Below the pieces are notes generated by a model, which saw nothing but the letters and a program-made list of their open reading frames with translations, was not told the DNA's origin and searched no databases. The position numbers were made by a program, and so were the translations under genes. Shown here one piece after another: positions 9,541 through 21,147 of a stretch of DNA of 64,000 nucleotides (its first letter is position 1; the number at the start of each line of letters is the position of its first letter). Source of the stretch: Desulfuromonadales bacterium (lineage in GTDB: Bacteria > Desulfobacterota > Desulfuromonadia > Desulfuromonadales > JAHYIW01). Location of the stretch: contig JARGFI010000005.1 of NCBI GenBank assembly GCA_029210745.1, forward strand, positions 1-64,000, written 5' to 3'.

Positions 9541-10377
9541 TTACTGCCTTGGCAGGCGCAAGTTCGCAACGGTTGTTTCAAAATTGCTGCGAAAGGGATT
9601 GATATCGAGCCCCCCCCGGCGGGTGTAGCGCGCGTAGACCGTAAGCTGTTCGGGGTGGCAATAGTGCAGCAGGTCACAAAAGATCCGTTCGATACACTGT
9701 TCGTGAAATTCATTGTGGCGGCGGAAAGAAATCAGGTAACGCAACAGGGCTTCAGGGTCAATTCGCGGCCCGTGATAGCGAATCACAATGCTGCCCCAGT
9801 CGGGTTGACTGGTGATCAGGCAATTACTGCGTAGCAGGTGGCTGTGAAGGGTTTTGGTGATTATCGCGTCGTGATTAGCCGCTTCCGACAGCAAGGAAGG
9901 GTTTAGCTCATAGTTGTCGACACTAATATCGAGATCGTCGATGCAATCACCAGGTAGCTGGTTGGTGAAATGATCCGTTTGCTCATTGACGGTGAACAGT
10001 TTTACCTCGACTGGTGCCTCGACAGCGGTGCTGAGGTCGTCAGCAAGGGTGCGACCGACGGTGGCGAAGTCGGCAAAGCAACTTTGGTTGAGTGAGTTGA
10101 GGTAGAGTTTGAGTGATTTCGATTCAATCAGCTTCGGTGATGTACAGGGAACGCGGAACTCGCCCATGGCGACAACCGGTTTGCCTGACGGTGATAACCA
10201 GGAGAGTTCGTAAGCGTTCCAGATATCGACACCATCGAACGGCAGATCGTCCGTGAGTCCGAGCTCGTGACGTTTATGACATCGCGGGATCGGATAGAGC
10301 AGGGCCGGGTCGTACTGGTCTGTGTAGGTGGTTTTTTTGCCCAGTGCAAGGGATGGATCATTGTGGTCCAAGTGCAT
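9541..10377 (-). CDS. queF: NADPH-dependent 7-cyano-7-deazaguanine reductase QueF (long form)
   Basis: SKSLKLYLNSLNQSCF; RRHNEFHEQCIERIF; GGLDINPFRSN; 278 aa. Confidence 0.93.
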   Translation of the reverse strand: MHLDHNDPSLALGKKTTYTDQYDPALLYPIPRCHKRHELGLTDDLPFDGVDIWNAYELSWLSPSGKPVVAMGEFRVPCTSPKLIESKSLKLYLNSLNQSCFADFATVGRTLADDLSTAVEAPVEVKLFTVNEQTDHFTNQLPGDCIDDLDISVDNYELNPSLLSEAANHDAIITKTLHSHLLRSNCLITSQPDWGSIVIRYHGPRIDPEALLRYLISFRRHNEFHEQCIERIFCDLLHYCHPEQLTVYARYTRRGGLDINPFRSNFETTVANLRLPRQ

Positions 10378-10622
10378 GTTCCTTAAATGAGTTGAGTTGT
10401 TTTATTCTGGCTAGGGTTCATGGAAAAGTCAACGAACCATTTTTACCGATATCAACGGTGCGCGACGGTGGTCATAAGCTGTTACTAATATGTTGTGATC
10501 ATCATAAATTGCAGATTAAAATTAGGCGCCGCTAGTAAAACTACCCTTGCAGAGCATGGAGACTGCCAACTGTGCCATTTTGTTTTAATGCAAACAAGGT
10601 CTTTTTTGAGGCCATTTCTGAC

Positions 10623-10706
10623 CTGTCAACTATTTATTTTTCAACGCTTTCATCGTTTTTAACGATGTTTGAAAAGCGTATACTGTGTACAAAATTAAGT
10701 TGACAG
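10623..10706. repeat. Nested inverted repeat upstream of sdhCAB
   Basis: Outer arms ctgtcaact/agttgacag; inner cgcttt-catcgt-tttttа-type loop-acgatg-...-aaagcg; TATACT -10-like element inside. Confidence 0.5.
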
Positions 10707-10948
10707 CTGCGGTTTTCAGGTGGTAGATAATCCTTATTGTTTTCTCGTCGGATTATGTGGCTGTTTTCGGCTTCCGTTTCCTTTAATAAGAAATCACAAA
10801 CGAATGTAGTTTAATGGAGAGTGGTGCGGGCCACCAGAGAGAGCGTGTCGTTTCCCGTAGGCACAACGACACATGGTCTGTTGGACGTCAGGGTACAGTC
10901 GGAGTTTCCGTATGATGCGGTTCTCTAATTCTTGATGAGGGAAAAAAC

Positions 10949-11623
10949 ATGCAACTGACAGAAAATTCGGTAGGCAGAAAGCTGTTGATGGCGGTAACCG
11001 GGGCATTGTTGCTTGGTTTCGTCATCGTCCATTTACTGGGGAACAGTTCAGTGTTTCTTGGTCCCGACGGGATCAACTCATATGCTGAGAATCTCCACAA
11101 CCTTGGTCCGATTGTCTGGGTATTTCGCCTGGTCATGTTGGGCCTTATCGTGGTGCACATCTGGTTTGGTGTTTCATTGACGCTGGAAAACAGCGCCGCT
11201 ACACCGATCGGGTACGCGTCTCAAGAGTATCGTCGTGCGACCTTCAGCAGTCGGACGATGATTTATACCGGTCTTGCGCTGTTGGCATTCATCATTTATC
11301 ACTTGTTGCACTTTACCGTGCAGATTACTGATGTGGAATTTGCTGCGCGGCAGAATATGGACGCAATTAATCGTCCTGACGTGTTCGGCATGGTGGTTAA
11401 CGGCTTTAAACAGACGTTTACCACGGTTTTGTACGTCGTTGCGATGATTGTGCTTTTTCTGCACCTGAGCCACGGTGTTCAGAGTATTCTGCAAACCGTG
11501 GGTCTGAGTAACGACAAAAGTCTTCCGGTGGTTACGCTCGCAGGCAAGGGACTGGCATTCGTTTTGCTGCTGGGCTATATTTCGATTCCGATTCTCATCA
11601 TTGCTGGCATCGTAAAGATTTAG
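10949..11623 (+). CDS. sdhC: Succinate dehydrogenase/fumarate reductase cytochrome b subunit
   Basis: [26 protein letters not shown]; multi-TM; followed by flavoprotein and Fe-S subunits. Confidence 0.9.
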   Translation: MQLTENSVGRKLLMAVTGALLLGFVIVHLLGNSSVFLGPDGINSYAENLHNLGPIVWVFRLVMLGLIVVHIWFGVSLTLENSAATPIGYASQEYRRATFSSRTMIYTGLALLAFIIYHLLHFTVQITDVEFAARQNMDAINRPDVFGMVVNGFKQTFTTVLYVVAMIVLFLHLSHGVQSILQTVGLSNDKSLPVVTLAGKGLAFVLLLGYISIPILIIAGIVKI

Positions 11624-11633
11624 GGGGTATACA

Positions 11634-13550
11634 GTGATACTCGACGGTAAATGTCCTACTGGGCCAATTGAAACTACCTGGGATCGTCATCGTTTCGAAT
11701 CGAAACTGGTGAATCCCTCGAACAAGCGTAAATTCAAGATTCTCTGCGTCGGTACCGGCCTCGCCGGTGGTGCTGCCGCTGCTTCGCTCGGCGAACTTGG
11801 CTACAACGTGCATGCGTTCTGTTATCAGGACAGTGCCCGCCGTGCTCATTCGATCGCCGCGCAGGGAGGTATCAACGCGGCCAAAAACTATCCAAATGAC
11901 GGTGACAGTATCTACCGCCTTTTTTACGACACGATCAAGGGGGGCGACTTTCGCGCCCGTGAGGCCGATGTCTGGCGTCTGGCGCAGGTCTCGAACAATA
12001 TTATCGATCAGTGCGTGGCGCAAGGTGTGCCGTTTGCGCGCGACTATGCCGGTTATCTTGACAACCGTTCTTTCGGCGGTGCGCAGGTGTCCCGGACTTT
12101 TTACGCTCGTGGCCAGACCGGTCAGCAGTTATTGCTCGGAGCGTACTCAGCGCTCTGTCGTCAGGTCAAAGCGAAGACCGTGACTTTGCATGAGCGGCGT
12201 GAAATGCTCGATCTGGTTGTGGTTGATGGCGTGGCGAAGGGGATTACCTGCCGCAATATGGTGACGGGAGAAATCGAGTCCCATTGGGGCGACGCGGTGA
12301 TTCTCGCAACGGGTGGTTATGTCAATGTCTTTTATCTTTCAACCAACGCCATGGGATGCAGCGTCACTGCTGCCTGGAAAGCTGCCCGTAAGGGTGCCTA
12401 TATGGCGAACCCGTGTTATACCCAGATTCATCCGACCTGTATCCCCCAATCGGGCGAGCATCAGTCAAAACTGACCTTGATGTCCGAGTCGCTGCGGAAT
12501 GACGGTCGTTGCTGGGTGCCGAAGAAGAAGGAAGATTGCGACAAGCCTGCCGGCAGTATCCCGGAGGAGGATCGCGATTATTATCTGGAGCGCAAGTATC
12601 CGTCTTTCGGCAATCTTGCTCCGCGGGATATTGCTTCCCGTGCGGCAAAAGAACAGTGCGATGACGAGCGTGGCGTCGGCCCCGGTAAACGTGGTGTGTA
12701 TCTGGACTATCAGTCCGCGATCGATCGTGTCGGCGAAGACACGATTCGTGAACGCTACGGCAACCTTTTCGAGATGTACGAAAAAATCACCGATGAGAAC
12801 GCCTACAAGCAGCCGATGCGTATTTACCCGGCTCCGCACTATGCCATGGGCGGTCTGTGGGTTGATTACAACTGCATGAGCAATGTTCCGGGCCTTTTCG
12901 TTCTTGGCGAAGCCAACTTTTCGGTTCACGGTGCCAACCGCCTCGGCGCTTCGGCGTTGATGCAAGGGCTGGCCGACGGTTACTTCGTTATTCCTTATAC
13001 CATTGCCGGTTATCTGGCAACGGTCAAGCCGGGCGAAATTACTGCCGAGCATCCCGAATTCAAGAAGTCTGCTGACGAGGTGAAGGGCACTATCGACAAG
13101 ATGTTGTCGATCAACGGTAAGAAAACGCCGGCGGAACTGCATCGTGAGCTGGGCAAGGTGATGTGGGAGAATGTCGGTATGGCGCGCAGTGATTCAAGTC
13201 TCAAGGCGGCGCTGAAAATGATTCCGGAAATTCGTGAAGAATTCTGGAACAATGTTAAAGTCACCGGAAAAAATGGTGAGTTCAACCAGCAACTGGAAAA
13301 TGCCGGTCGTTTGGCCGATTTCCTGGAATTTGCTGAAATCCTCACCAAGGACGCACTCAATCGCGAAGAGTCGTGTGGTGGTCACTTCCGGGTTGAGCAT
13401 CAGACAGACGACGGCGAGGCAATGCGTAACGATGAAGATTTCTGTTATGTAGCGGCTTGGGAATTCAAGGGTAACGGCGTAGAGCCTGAGATGCACAAAG
13501 AGCCCCTGAAGTTTGAGAATATTAAACTTGCCGTGAGGAGTTATAAATAA
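11634..13550 (+). CDS. sdhA: Succinate dehydrogenase/fumarate reductase flavoprotein subunit
   Basis: [56 protein letters not shown]. Confidence 0.95.
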   Translation: MILDGKCPTGPIETTWDRHRFESKLVNPSNKRKFKILCVGTGLAGGAAAASLGELGYNVHAFCYQDSARRAHSIAAQGGINAAKNYPNDGDSIYRLFYDTIKGGDFRAREADVWRLAQVSNNIIDQCVAQGVPFARDYAGYLDNRSFGGAQVSRTFYARGQTGQQLLLGAYSALCRQVKAKTVTLHERREMLDLVVVDGVAKGITCRNMVTGEIESHWGDAVILATGGYVNVFYLSTNAMGCSVTAAWKAARKGAYMANPCYTQIHPTCIPQSGEHQSKLTLMSESLRNDGRCWVPKKKEDCDKPAGSIPEEDRDYYLERKYPSFGNLAPRDIASRAAKEQCDDERGVGPGKRGVYLDYQSAIDRVGEDTIRERYGNLFEMYEKITDENAYKQPMRIYPAPHYAMGGLWVDYNCMSNVPGLFVLGEANFSVHGANRLGASALMQGLADGYFVIPYTIAGYLATVKPGEITAEHPEFKKSADEVKGTIDKMLSINGKKTPAELHRELGKVMWENVGMARSDSSLKAALKMIPEIREEFWNNVKVTGKNGEFNQQLENAGRLADFLEFAEILTKDALNREESCGGHFRVEHQTDDGEAMRNDEDFCYVAAWEFKGNGVEPEMHKEPLKFENIKLAVRSYK

Positions 13551-14290
13551 TGAACCTGACACTGAATGTATGGCGTCAGAACGGCGCCGGGGATAAAGGA
13601 AGAATGGAGCAGTACCAGGCCAAGAATGTCAGCCCGGACTCTTCTTTTCTTGAGATGCTCGATGAAGTCAATGAAGAACTGATTCGTGAGGGGAAAGAGC
13701 CGATTGCCTTTGATCACGATTGTCGTGAAGGGATCTGCGGCATGTGTTCTCAGGTCATCAATGGCAAGCCTCACGGGGGCCAGGATCGTACGACCGTTTG
13801 TCAGCTGCATATGCGCTCATTTAAGGATGGAGATGCTATCTTCATCGAACCGTGGCGCGCCAAGGCGTTCCCGGTTCTGCGTGATCTTGCTGTTGACCGT
13901 AACGCACTCGACCGGATTATGGAAGCGGGTGGCTACACCTCCTGCCATACTGGTGGTGTTGCTGATGGCAACGCGCTGTTGATCGGCAAGCCGGAAGCTG
14001 ATTATGCGATGGATGCTGCCGAGTGTATCGGTTGTGGCGCGTGTGTGGCCGGTTGCCTGAACAGCTCAGCTATGCTGTTCACGTCAGCGAAGGTTGCCCA
14101 GCTGGCAACTTTACCGCAAGGCAAGGTTGAGGCTGCAAAACGTGTCAAGTCGATGACGGCTGAGCTCAAAGCGCAGGGCTTCGGTAATTGCACCAATCAC
14201 TATGAGTGTCAGGCCTCCTGCCCGAAAGGGATTGATGTCAAGTTTATCGCGACGCTCAATCGTGAGTATATCAAGGCGCTGGTCAAGTAA
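13550..14290 (+). CDS. sdhB: Succinate dehydrogenase/fumarate reductase iron-sulfur subunit
   Basis: [52 protein letters not shown] or ATG start at 13550. Confidence 0.95.
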   Translation: MNLTLNVWRQNGAGDKGRMEQYQAKNVSPDSSFLEMLDEVNEELIREGKEPIAFDHDCREGICGMCSQVINGKPHGGQDRTTVCQLHMRSFKDGDAIFIEPWRAKAFPVLRDLAVDRNALDRIMEAGGYTSCHTGGVADGNALLIGKPEADYAMDAAECIGCGACVAGCLNSSAMLFTSAKVAQLATLPQGKVEAAKRVKSMTAELKAQGFGNCTNHYECQASCPKGIDVKFIATLNREYIKALVK

Positions 14291-14312
14291 TATTAATTTC
14301 CATCGCAGCATG

Positions 14313-14344
14313 AAAAGGGTGGCCCGTCCGGGCCACCCTTTTTG
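14313..14344 (+). terminator. Rho-independent terminator of sdh operon
   Basis: aaaagggtggcccgtccgggccaccctttttt. Confidence 0.9.
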
Positions 14345-14429
14345 CATTGATTTAAATGCTACAAAGACGTGACTTCCGAGCTTATCAAGAATCGCTTGTC
14401 ATCTCCGTTCAGATAAGTCAAAATCTCCT

Positions 14430-15359
14430 ATGCCCTTACAACTCCCTGATTACCTCAATTCCGTCGAATTCATGCGTCTGCGCATCACTCTTGAATTCGT
14501 GGAGGATATTGAGCTGCCCCTTGCTGCCCTGTTGACACTGCGCCGCGAACTTCTTGAGGCCGCGCGCTCCCTCGACAAGCAGTTTGGTGGTGACTTTACG
14601 CACCTGCTGACTCCCCACCTTGGAACCGACCCCGCAGTTATCAGGCGTTTTCAGAAACCATCCCCCCCGCTGGTCTTTGAAATTGATCCTGAGATGGTTG
14701 GAAGCTATGTTGCCGGTGATCAATTGCAGATTGGTGTTTTGTTATTGGGCAACGCGATAACTGAGGCGCAGTCGTTGTTGCGCATACTTGCGCGTCTCGG
14801 CGAGATTGGATTGCACAAAGGGGGAGGGCGCTATGAGCTGATCGCGATCGACTCATTGCGCCCTGACGGGACGACCTTACCGGTATGGGCTGAAGGTCAG
14901 CCGTGGAACACGCTGGAGTTTCTGGTTGACCCTTTCAGCTGGTGGTTTGAAGCGCAACGGTTAGACGCCGTCACGTTTGAATTTATCACCCCGGCACGTC
15001 TGGTTTCTGGAGGGAAACCACTTTTTTGTCCGACATTCAAAAACCTTTTCCCCTTTATCCTGCGCCGTGTTGGCAGTCAGTTGTCTGCTTACTGCTTTAT
15101 TGAAATAGATGACATGAATAGCCTTCTTGATGCTGCTGCGCAAGTGCAGGTTGAGGATAATCGTCTGCGCTGGAAAGACTGGAAATTATTTGCAGCACGC
15201 GAGAAAAACCGTGAACTCGGCGGGTTTATGGGCAGCTTGACGTGCAGTGGTTCTCCCTTGAATGATTTATTGTGGGTATTGCGCCTGGGGGAATTGTTTA
15301 ATGTTGGCAAGAATGCTGCCTGGGGGGCAGGGCGATTCAAACTTAATTTTTCAAGCTGA
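14430..15359 (+). CDS. Orphan Cas6-like RAMP protein (Cas6 C-terminal domain family)
   Basis: IRRFQKPSPPLVFEID...YVAGDQLQIGVLLLGNAI...LARLGEIGLHKGGGRYELIAI... and LGGFMGSLTCSGSPLNDLLWVLRLGELFNVGKNAAWGAGRFKL resemble the Cas6 C-terminal RAMP domain (PF10040-type); no cas1/2 or repeats nearby. Confidence 0.7.
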   Translation: MPLQLPDYLNSVEFMRLRITLEFVEDIELPLAALLTLRRELLEAARSLDKQFGGDFTHLLTPHLGTDPAVIRRFQKPSPPLVFEIDPEMVGSYVAGDQLQIGVLLLGNAITEAQSLLRILARLGEIGLHKGGGRYELIAIDSLRPDGTTLPVWAEGQPWNTLEFLVDPFSWWFEAQRLDAVTFEFITPARLVSGGKPLFCPTFKNLFPFILRRVGSQLSAYCFIEIDDMNSLLDAAAQVQVEDNRLRWKDWKLFAAREKNRELGGFMGSLTCSGSPLNDLLWVLRLGELFNVGKNAAWGAGRFKLNFSS

Positions 15360-15421
15360 CTTGTCAGTTGCGAAATTTTCGCTATAATCTACAAAATGCA
15401 ATGATTTAAGGAGGTTCCGTT

Positions 15422-15736
15422 ATGAATGATGCTTGGGATGAACGTAAAAAAGCTTTGGAAAACGAGTATTTTTACAAGCATGAAAAAGAACTTATTGAGC
15501 GCTTGCGCAATGAGAAACGTAATGAAGTGATTGTTGACTGTTGTAAAAACCGCTGTCCCAAGTGTGGTGACGTGATTGAAGCAATGACGTTTCGTGGTGT
15601 ACCGCTGGACAAATGTGTTTCTTGTGGTGGTGTGTGGCTTGGTCCGAAGGATTTTCAGATCCTGGCGTCAAAGGATCATCGTACCTGGTTCGATCTGTGG
15701 TTTAAAGCCGGTGACGAAAATCGCTCAGAAGATTAG
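15422..15736 (+). CDS. TFIIB-type zinc-ribbon protein
   Basis: CPKCGDVIEAMTFRGVPLDKCVSCGGVWLGPKDFQIL; AAGGAGG RBS. Confidence 0.8.
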   Translation: MNDAWDERKKALENEYFYKHEKELIERLRNEKRNEVIVDCCKNRCPKCGDVIEAMTFRGVPLDKCVSCGGVWLGPKDFQILASKDHRTWFDLWFKAGDENRSED

Positions 15737-15753
15737 ACCGGAGGTTTACGCTG

Positions 15754-16110
15754 ATGGGCTGGATACTCTTATTGTTAGTGGTTGCGGGGTGCTTTTGGTT
15801 GTATCGGGAATTACGCTGTCTCGAAGGGGAGATCTTGACTGAGATTGCACAAGACAAAGAGACGCGGCGCAGTGAAAATGCTGTTACTCCCTCTGTGCCA
15901 AGCCAGGACGTTGTGAATGACGAGGATTCGCAACAGAGACGTATTGTAGCTTTTGTGGCATCGCTGCCTGGTTGTGCGCAAAAAGAAGTTTACGCCCATT
16001 TTTCCGAGATTGATCGTGATAATTTGCAGAATTTATTGCGTGGTATGGCCAACGATGGACTGCTACGCCGCGAACGCGCCGGGAACAGCTATCGCCTTTA
16101 TCCGGTTTAA
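15754..16110 (+). CDS. Membrane-anchored protein with winged-helix-like C terminus
   Basis: N-terminal TM (GWILLLLVVAGCFWLYREL), C-terminal ...CAQKEVYAHFSEIDRDNLQNLLRGMANDGLLRRERAGNSYRLYPV. Confidence 0.6.
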   Translation: MGWILLLLVVAGCFWLYRELRCLEGEILTEIAQDKETRRSENAVTPSVPSQDVVNDEDSQQRRIVAFVASLPGCAQKEVYAHFSEIDRDNLQNLLRGMANDGLLRRERAGNSYRLYPV

Positions 16111-16240
16111 TGCTGGATGTCCATCGTTATAGTCTATTTTTAGGTTCAATACCTCTTTTTTATATCCCATTGAAAAGATTTGACAAATCTACCTGTTCCT
16201 CCTTATAGTGCCTGCTGTTTCTGTACCGGTTTTTATATAA

Positions 16241-17353
<1,113 letters not shown>

Positions 17354-17412
17354 AAGTTTCGTGGTTGTCGGGCTGAAGGTTGATGCTGATCAGCGTTCCG
17401 CCCGGGATTGCA

Positions 17413-17442
17413 TTGAAGGGGACCGCTTGCGGTCCCCTTCAA
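17413..17442 (+). terminator. Perfect inverted repeat between leuB and ecfT
   Basis: ttgaaggggaccg-cttg-cggtccccttcaa; no clear T tract. Confidence 0.6.
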
Positions 17443-17454
17443 CATTAGAGAACG

Positions 17455-18249
17455 ATGGCATTGTTTGAAGATTTAACCTCAGGGCAGTATCAAGCGGGAA
17501 ATTCCTGGTTGCACCGGTGTGACCCCCGGTTGAAGTTGCTCTGCTTGCCACTGCTTATCGTCCTGGTCTTTTCATCAACCTCTTTTCTCCCTCTTTTAGC
17601 CCCGGCGGGAGTGATTGTGTTGCTGGTTGCCATTTCAGGGGTCGAATTGCGTTTGTGGTGGCGTGGTATCCGGGTGTTACGCTGGCTATTGCTCTTTTCC
17701 CTGGCACTGCATCTGTTATTTTCCCCCGGACGAACTCTCTTTGGCACCAGTTGGCTCTCTTACGATGGCTTGCTGCATGGACTGCTGGTTGATACGCAGG
17801 TGGTGCTGGTTGTGCTTTGTTCATTGCTGCTGACATTAACGACGCTGCCACGTCAGCTGGCGGCGGCATTTTCACGCTTGATCCGACCGTTGGGGCGTTT
17901 ACGCTTCCCGGTCGATGAGACGGCCGCGCTGTTGATGATGATGTTTCATTTTTTCCCCTTGTTGTGCAGCGAAACGCGTCTGGCGATCAATGAGCTCCGG
18001 ACCAGTGACACATCTTTACGACATGGATCATTAGTGGCGCGTATTGAGCAGCTGCGCCAGCTGATTCCGCCGTTGGTATTTCGTCTGATTGAACAGGCCG
18101 ACCGCTTGGCCATCGGTTTGGTAACGCATGATCCGGCAATCGAAGCGCTTGTCCGGTTGCCTGCAATCCCGCCGCTAAAGGGTGGCCAGGTTTTATTGAC
18201 AAGTACAGCAGGGGGTGTGCTCTGCCTGGTTTATTGGGCATTATCATGA
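17455..18249 (+). CDS. EcfT/CbiQ-family transmembrane protein
   Basis: WLHRCDPRLKLLCLPLLIVLVFS; multiple TM helices; RFPVDETAALLMMMFHFFPLLCSETRLAINELRTSD. Confidence 0.8.
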   Translation: MALFEDLTSGQYQAGNSWLHRCDPRLKLLCLPLLIVLVFSSTSFLPLLAPAGVIVLLVAISGVELRLWWRGIRVLRWLLLFSLALHLLFSPGRTLFGTSWLSYDGLLHGLLVDTQVVLVVLCSLLLTLTTLPRQLAAAFSRLIRPLGRLRFPVDETAALLMMMFHFFPLLCSETRLAINELRTSDTSLRHGSLVARIEQLRQLIPPLVFRLIEQADRLAIGLVTHDPAIEALVRLPAIPPLKGGQVLLTSTAGGVLCLVYWALS

Positions 18250-18980
18250 GAAAGATATGTCTGACTATCGAGTATGATGGCACCGATTTTGTCGGCTGGC
18301 AATATCAACCCAATGGTTTATCTGTCCAGGAGTCAGTCGAAATTGCGCTTGCGGAACGACTCGGTGAGTCGGTTCGTTTAATCTCTGCCAGTCGTACTGA
18401 TGCCGGAGTTCATGCTCGGGGGATGGTGGCCCACTTTGAAACATCCACCAACCTCCCCATCGCAGCGTACCGTGAAGGGGTTAATACCCTGCTGCCGTCG
18501 ACGATAGCGATTGCTGCGGCACGTTCAGTGGCCAACGATTTTCACGCCCGTTATGATGCCCGCGGTAAATGGTATCGCTATACAATCATGACCGGTACCG
18601 TGCGTTCACCATTAAATCATCGTCAGGCGTGGTTTATGCGTTCCCGGCTCGATTTGTTCAACATGCGCCAGGCCGCGGAAGATTTTGTTGGAGAACACGA
18701 TTTCGGTGCATTTCGCACCAGTGGTTGCACTGCCCGGACGACACGAAGAACCGTTTATTCCGTAGACATCTGCGCGCATAATGAATTCATTATCATTGAT
18801 GTTCGCGGGTCGGGTTTCTTAAGAAATATGGTGCGCATGATGGTCGGAACTTTGGCAGAAATCGGGGCAGGCAAACGTCCGGTTACAGCAGTGGCAGAGC
18901 TCTTTGCCGGTAGCAGTGAACGCACCGCTTTTACCGCTCCAGCTCATGGTTTATGTCTCATGGCGATAGAATATCAGTAA
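18246..18980 (+). CDS. truA: tRNA pseudouridine(38-40) synthase TruA
   Basis: IEYDGTDFVGWQYQPNGLSVQESVE; SASRTDAGVHARGMVAHFET; GSGFLRNMVRMMVGTL. Confidence 0.95.
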   Translation: MRKICLTIEYDGTDFVGWQYQPNGLSVQESVEIALAERLGESVRLISASRTDAGVHARGMVAHFETSTNLPIAAYREGVNTLLPSTIAIAAARSVANDFHARYDARGKWYRYTIMTGTVRSPLNHRQAWFMRSRLDLFNMRQAAEDFVGEHDFGAFRTSGCTARTTRRTVYSVDICAHNEFIIIDVRGSGFLRNMVRMMVGTLAEIGAGKRPVTAVAELFAGSSERTAFTAPAHGLCLMAIEYQ

Positions 18981-19100
18981 AGCTGTCATAGTTGCATAAT
19001 ATACACAATAAAGCTTGACATCCCCGCGACTTTTATATATTCATATGAGCTTCTGTGAGCCCCGTTAAACTTACAGAATTCACGATAGAAAGAGGATTTC

Positions 19101-19535
19101 ATGAGTACACAATCAGCGAAGAAAACAGATGTTGTCAGAAGCTGGTACGTTATCGATGCCGAGGAGATTGTTCTGGGGCGCGCCGCGTCACAGATCGCGA
19201 CGGTTTTGCGTGGTAAGCATAAGCCGATCTATACTCCGCACGTTGACACCGGTGATTTTGTCATCGTTTTGAATGCCGACAAGGTCAAATTGACTGGCAA
19301 CAAACTGAATGACAAGATGTATTATCATCACAGCGGTTTCCCCGGTGGAATCAAGTCGATCAATGCCGGAAAACTTTTGGCGAAAAAGCCGGAAGAGTTG
19401 ATTAAAAAGGCGGTTAAGGGTATGCTGCCGAAAAACAAACTGGGTCGGCAAATGTTTAAAAAACTGAAGGTTTATGTCGGGACAGATCACCCTCATGCTG
19501 CCCAGCAACCGCAACCTTTCAAACTGCAAGATTAG
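19101..19535 (+). CDS. rplM: 50S ribosomal protein L13
   Basis: [42 protein letters not shown]. Confidence 0.97.
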   Translation: MSTQSAKKTDVVRSWYVIDAEEIVLGRAASQIATVLRGKHKPIYTPHVDTGDFVIVLNADKVKLTGNKLNDKMYYHHSGFPGGIKSINAGKLLAKKPEELIKKAVKGMLPKNKLGRQMFKKLKVYVGTDHPHAAQQPQPFKLQD

Positions 19536-19550
19536 TTCTAGGAGACTTCG

Positions 19551-19943
19551 ATGGCAGAACAAAGATACTATGCGACCGGTAAAAGAAAGACGTCCGTGGC
19601 GCGTGTCTGGATGCAGCCTGGTACCGGTAGCATTACTGTAAATAAACTTTCTATCGATGACTTTTTCGGGCGTGAAACGTCGAAGATGGTCATTCGCCAG
19701 CCACTTGAATTGACCGACAATGTCGGCAAATTCGATATTTCTGTCAATGTCAAGGGGGGTGGTCCTTCCGGTCAGGCCGGCGCGATCAAACACGGGATCA
19801 CCAAGGCGTTGCTCGAGGCTGACCCTGAATTGCGTGCAGTTCTCAAAAAAGCCGGGTTTATTACCCGTGACAGCCGTATCAAGGAACGTAAGAAATACGG
19901 TTTGGCCGCAGCACGCCGCAGTTTCCAGTTTTCGAAGCGTTAA
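19551..19943 (+). CDS. rpsI: 30S ribosomal protein S9
   Basis: [27 protein letters not shown]-terminal [15 protein letters not shown]. Confidence 0.97.
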   Translation: MAEQRYYATGKRKTSVARVWMQPGTGSITVNKLSIDDFFGRETSKMVIRQPLELTDNVGKFDISVNVKGGGPSGQAGAIKHGITKALLEADPELRAVLKKAGFITRDSRIKERKKYGLAAARRSFQFSKR

Positions 19944-19971
19944 TCATTCACTTCGAAAACACACTGTTGTT

Positions 19972-20005
19972 GTACAAAGGGAAGCTTGCGGGCTTCCCTT
20001 TGTAC
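19972..20005 (+). terminator. Hairpin terminator after rpsI
   Basis: gtacaaagggaagcttgcgggcttccctttgtac. Confidence 0.75.
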
Positions 20006-20035
20006 GTTTAATTTTAGTATTCATGCAGGAGTCAT

Positions 20036-21076
20036 ATGGTGCTGAAGGTTGCCGTTGTTGGCGCAAGTGGATATACCGGCGTTGAGTTGTTGAGGTTGCT
20101 CTATTCCCATCCGCTGGTTGAGGTGACCTTCGTTACATCGCGTCAATATGTCGGGACACCAATCGCAGAAGTGTTTCCATCGCTGGGAGGCTGTTTTTCA
20201 CTGGTTTGCAAACCAATAGACCCGGAGATGATAGCCGCGGTTGCAGACGTGGCGTTTGTTGCCTTGCCACACAAAAACGCCATGCAAGTCGTTCCCGAGC
20301 TGCTGGACAAGGGGATGAAGGTGATAGATCTTTCCGCTGATTACCGGCTGCACGATCAGATGGTGTACGAACAGTGGTATCAAAAACATACCAGCCCAGG
20401 CCTTCTCGAAGAAGCCGTTTATGGCTTGCCGGAACTTTTTCGCAAGGATATTTCGTCAGCTCGACTGGTAGCTAATCCCGGTTGTTATCCTACCAGTGCC
20501 GCTTTGGCGCTCGCGCCACTGATTGTCAATGGGTTGATTGACCTCAATTCAATTATTATCGACAGTAAATCGGGAGCCAGCGGGGCAGGGCGGGGCGCGA
20601 AAACCGAAAGTCTTTACTGTGAAGTCAACGAGGGGTTCAAGGCGTACGGCATTGCCGCTCATCGCCATACACCGGAAATTGAACAAACGCTGTCTGGTCT
20701 TGCTGGTCAAGATGTAAAAATCAGTTTTACGCCCCACTTGTTGCCGCTGAACCGGGGGATTTTGACAACTGCTTACGCTTCACTTGACCGGAAATTGCTG
20801 ACTGCTGAACTGAGAGATATTTTTCTTCACTATTACGCTGACGAAAAATTTGTCCGCATTTGCGCGGTTGATGTGACCCCCAATATTCAACAGGTGCGCG
20901 GAAGTAATTTCTGTGACATCGGGGTCGTCGCGGACCAACGGACGGGGCGGGTGATCGTTGTTTCGGTAATCGATAACCTGGTGAAAGGGGCTGCCGGTCA
21001 GGCCGTACAAAATTTGAATTTGATGGCAGGCTTTAGTGAGTCAACAGGGCTTGATACCGTAGCGATTTATCCATAA
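20036..21076 (+). CDS. argC: N-acetyl-gamma-glutamyl-phosphate reductase
   Basis: [54 protein letters not shown]. Confidence 0.96.
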   Translation: MVLKVAVVGASGYTGVELLRLLYSHPLVEVTFVTSRQYVGTPIAEVFPSLGGCFSLVCKPIDPEMIAAVADVAFVALPHKNAMQVVPELLDKGMKVIDLSADYRLHDQMVYEQWYQKHTSPGLLEEAVYGLPELFRKDISSARLVANPGCYPTSAALALAPLIVNGLIDLNSIIIDSKSGASGAGRGAKTESLYCEVNEGFKAYGIAAHRHTPEIEQTLSGLAGQDVKISFTPHLLPLNRGILTTAYASLDRKLLTAELRDIFLHYYADEKFVRICAVDVTPNIQQVRGSNFCDIGVVADQRTGRVIVVSVIDNLVKGAAGQAVQNLNLMAGFSESTGLDTVAIYP

Positions 21077-21098
21077 TTGAAAATCGTATCCAAACTCA

Positions 21099-21144
21099 GA
21101 AACAGGAGTGGCGAAACAACGATTTGTTTCGCCACTGCTGTTTC
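21099..21144. terminator. Bidirectional terminator between convergent argC and GGDEF gene
   Basis: aaacag-ga-gtggcgaaaca-acgatt-tgtttcgccac-tg-ctgttt inverted repeat. Confidence 0.75.
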
Positions 21145-21147
21145 TGG

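Noticed and set aside
10344-10535. 63 aa ORF overlapping the queF start region
   Set aside because: Overlaps queF antisense; no RBS or recognisable family
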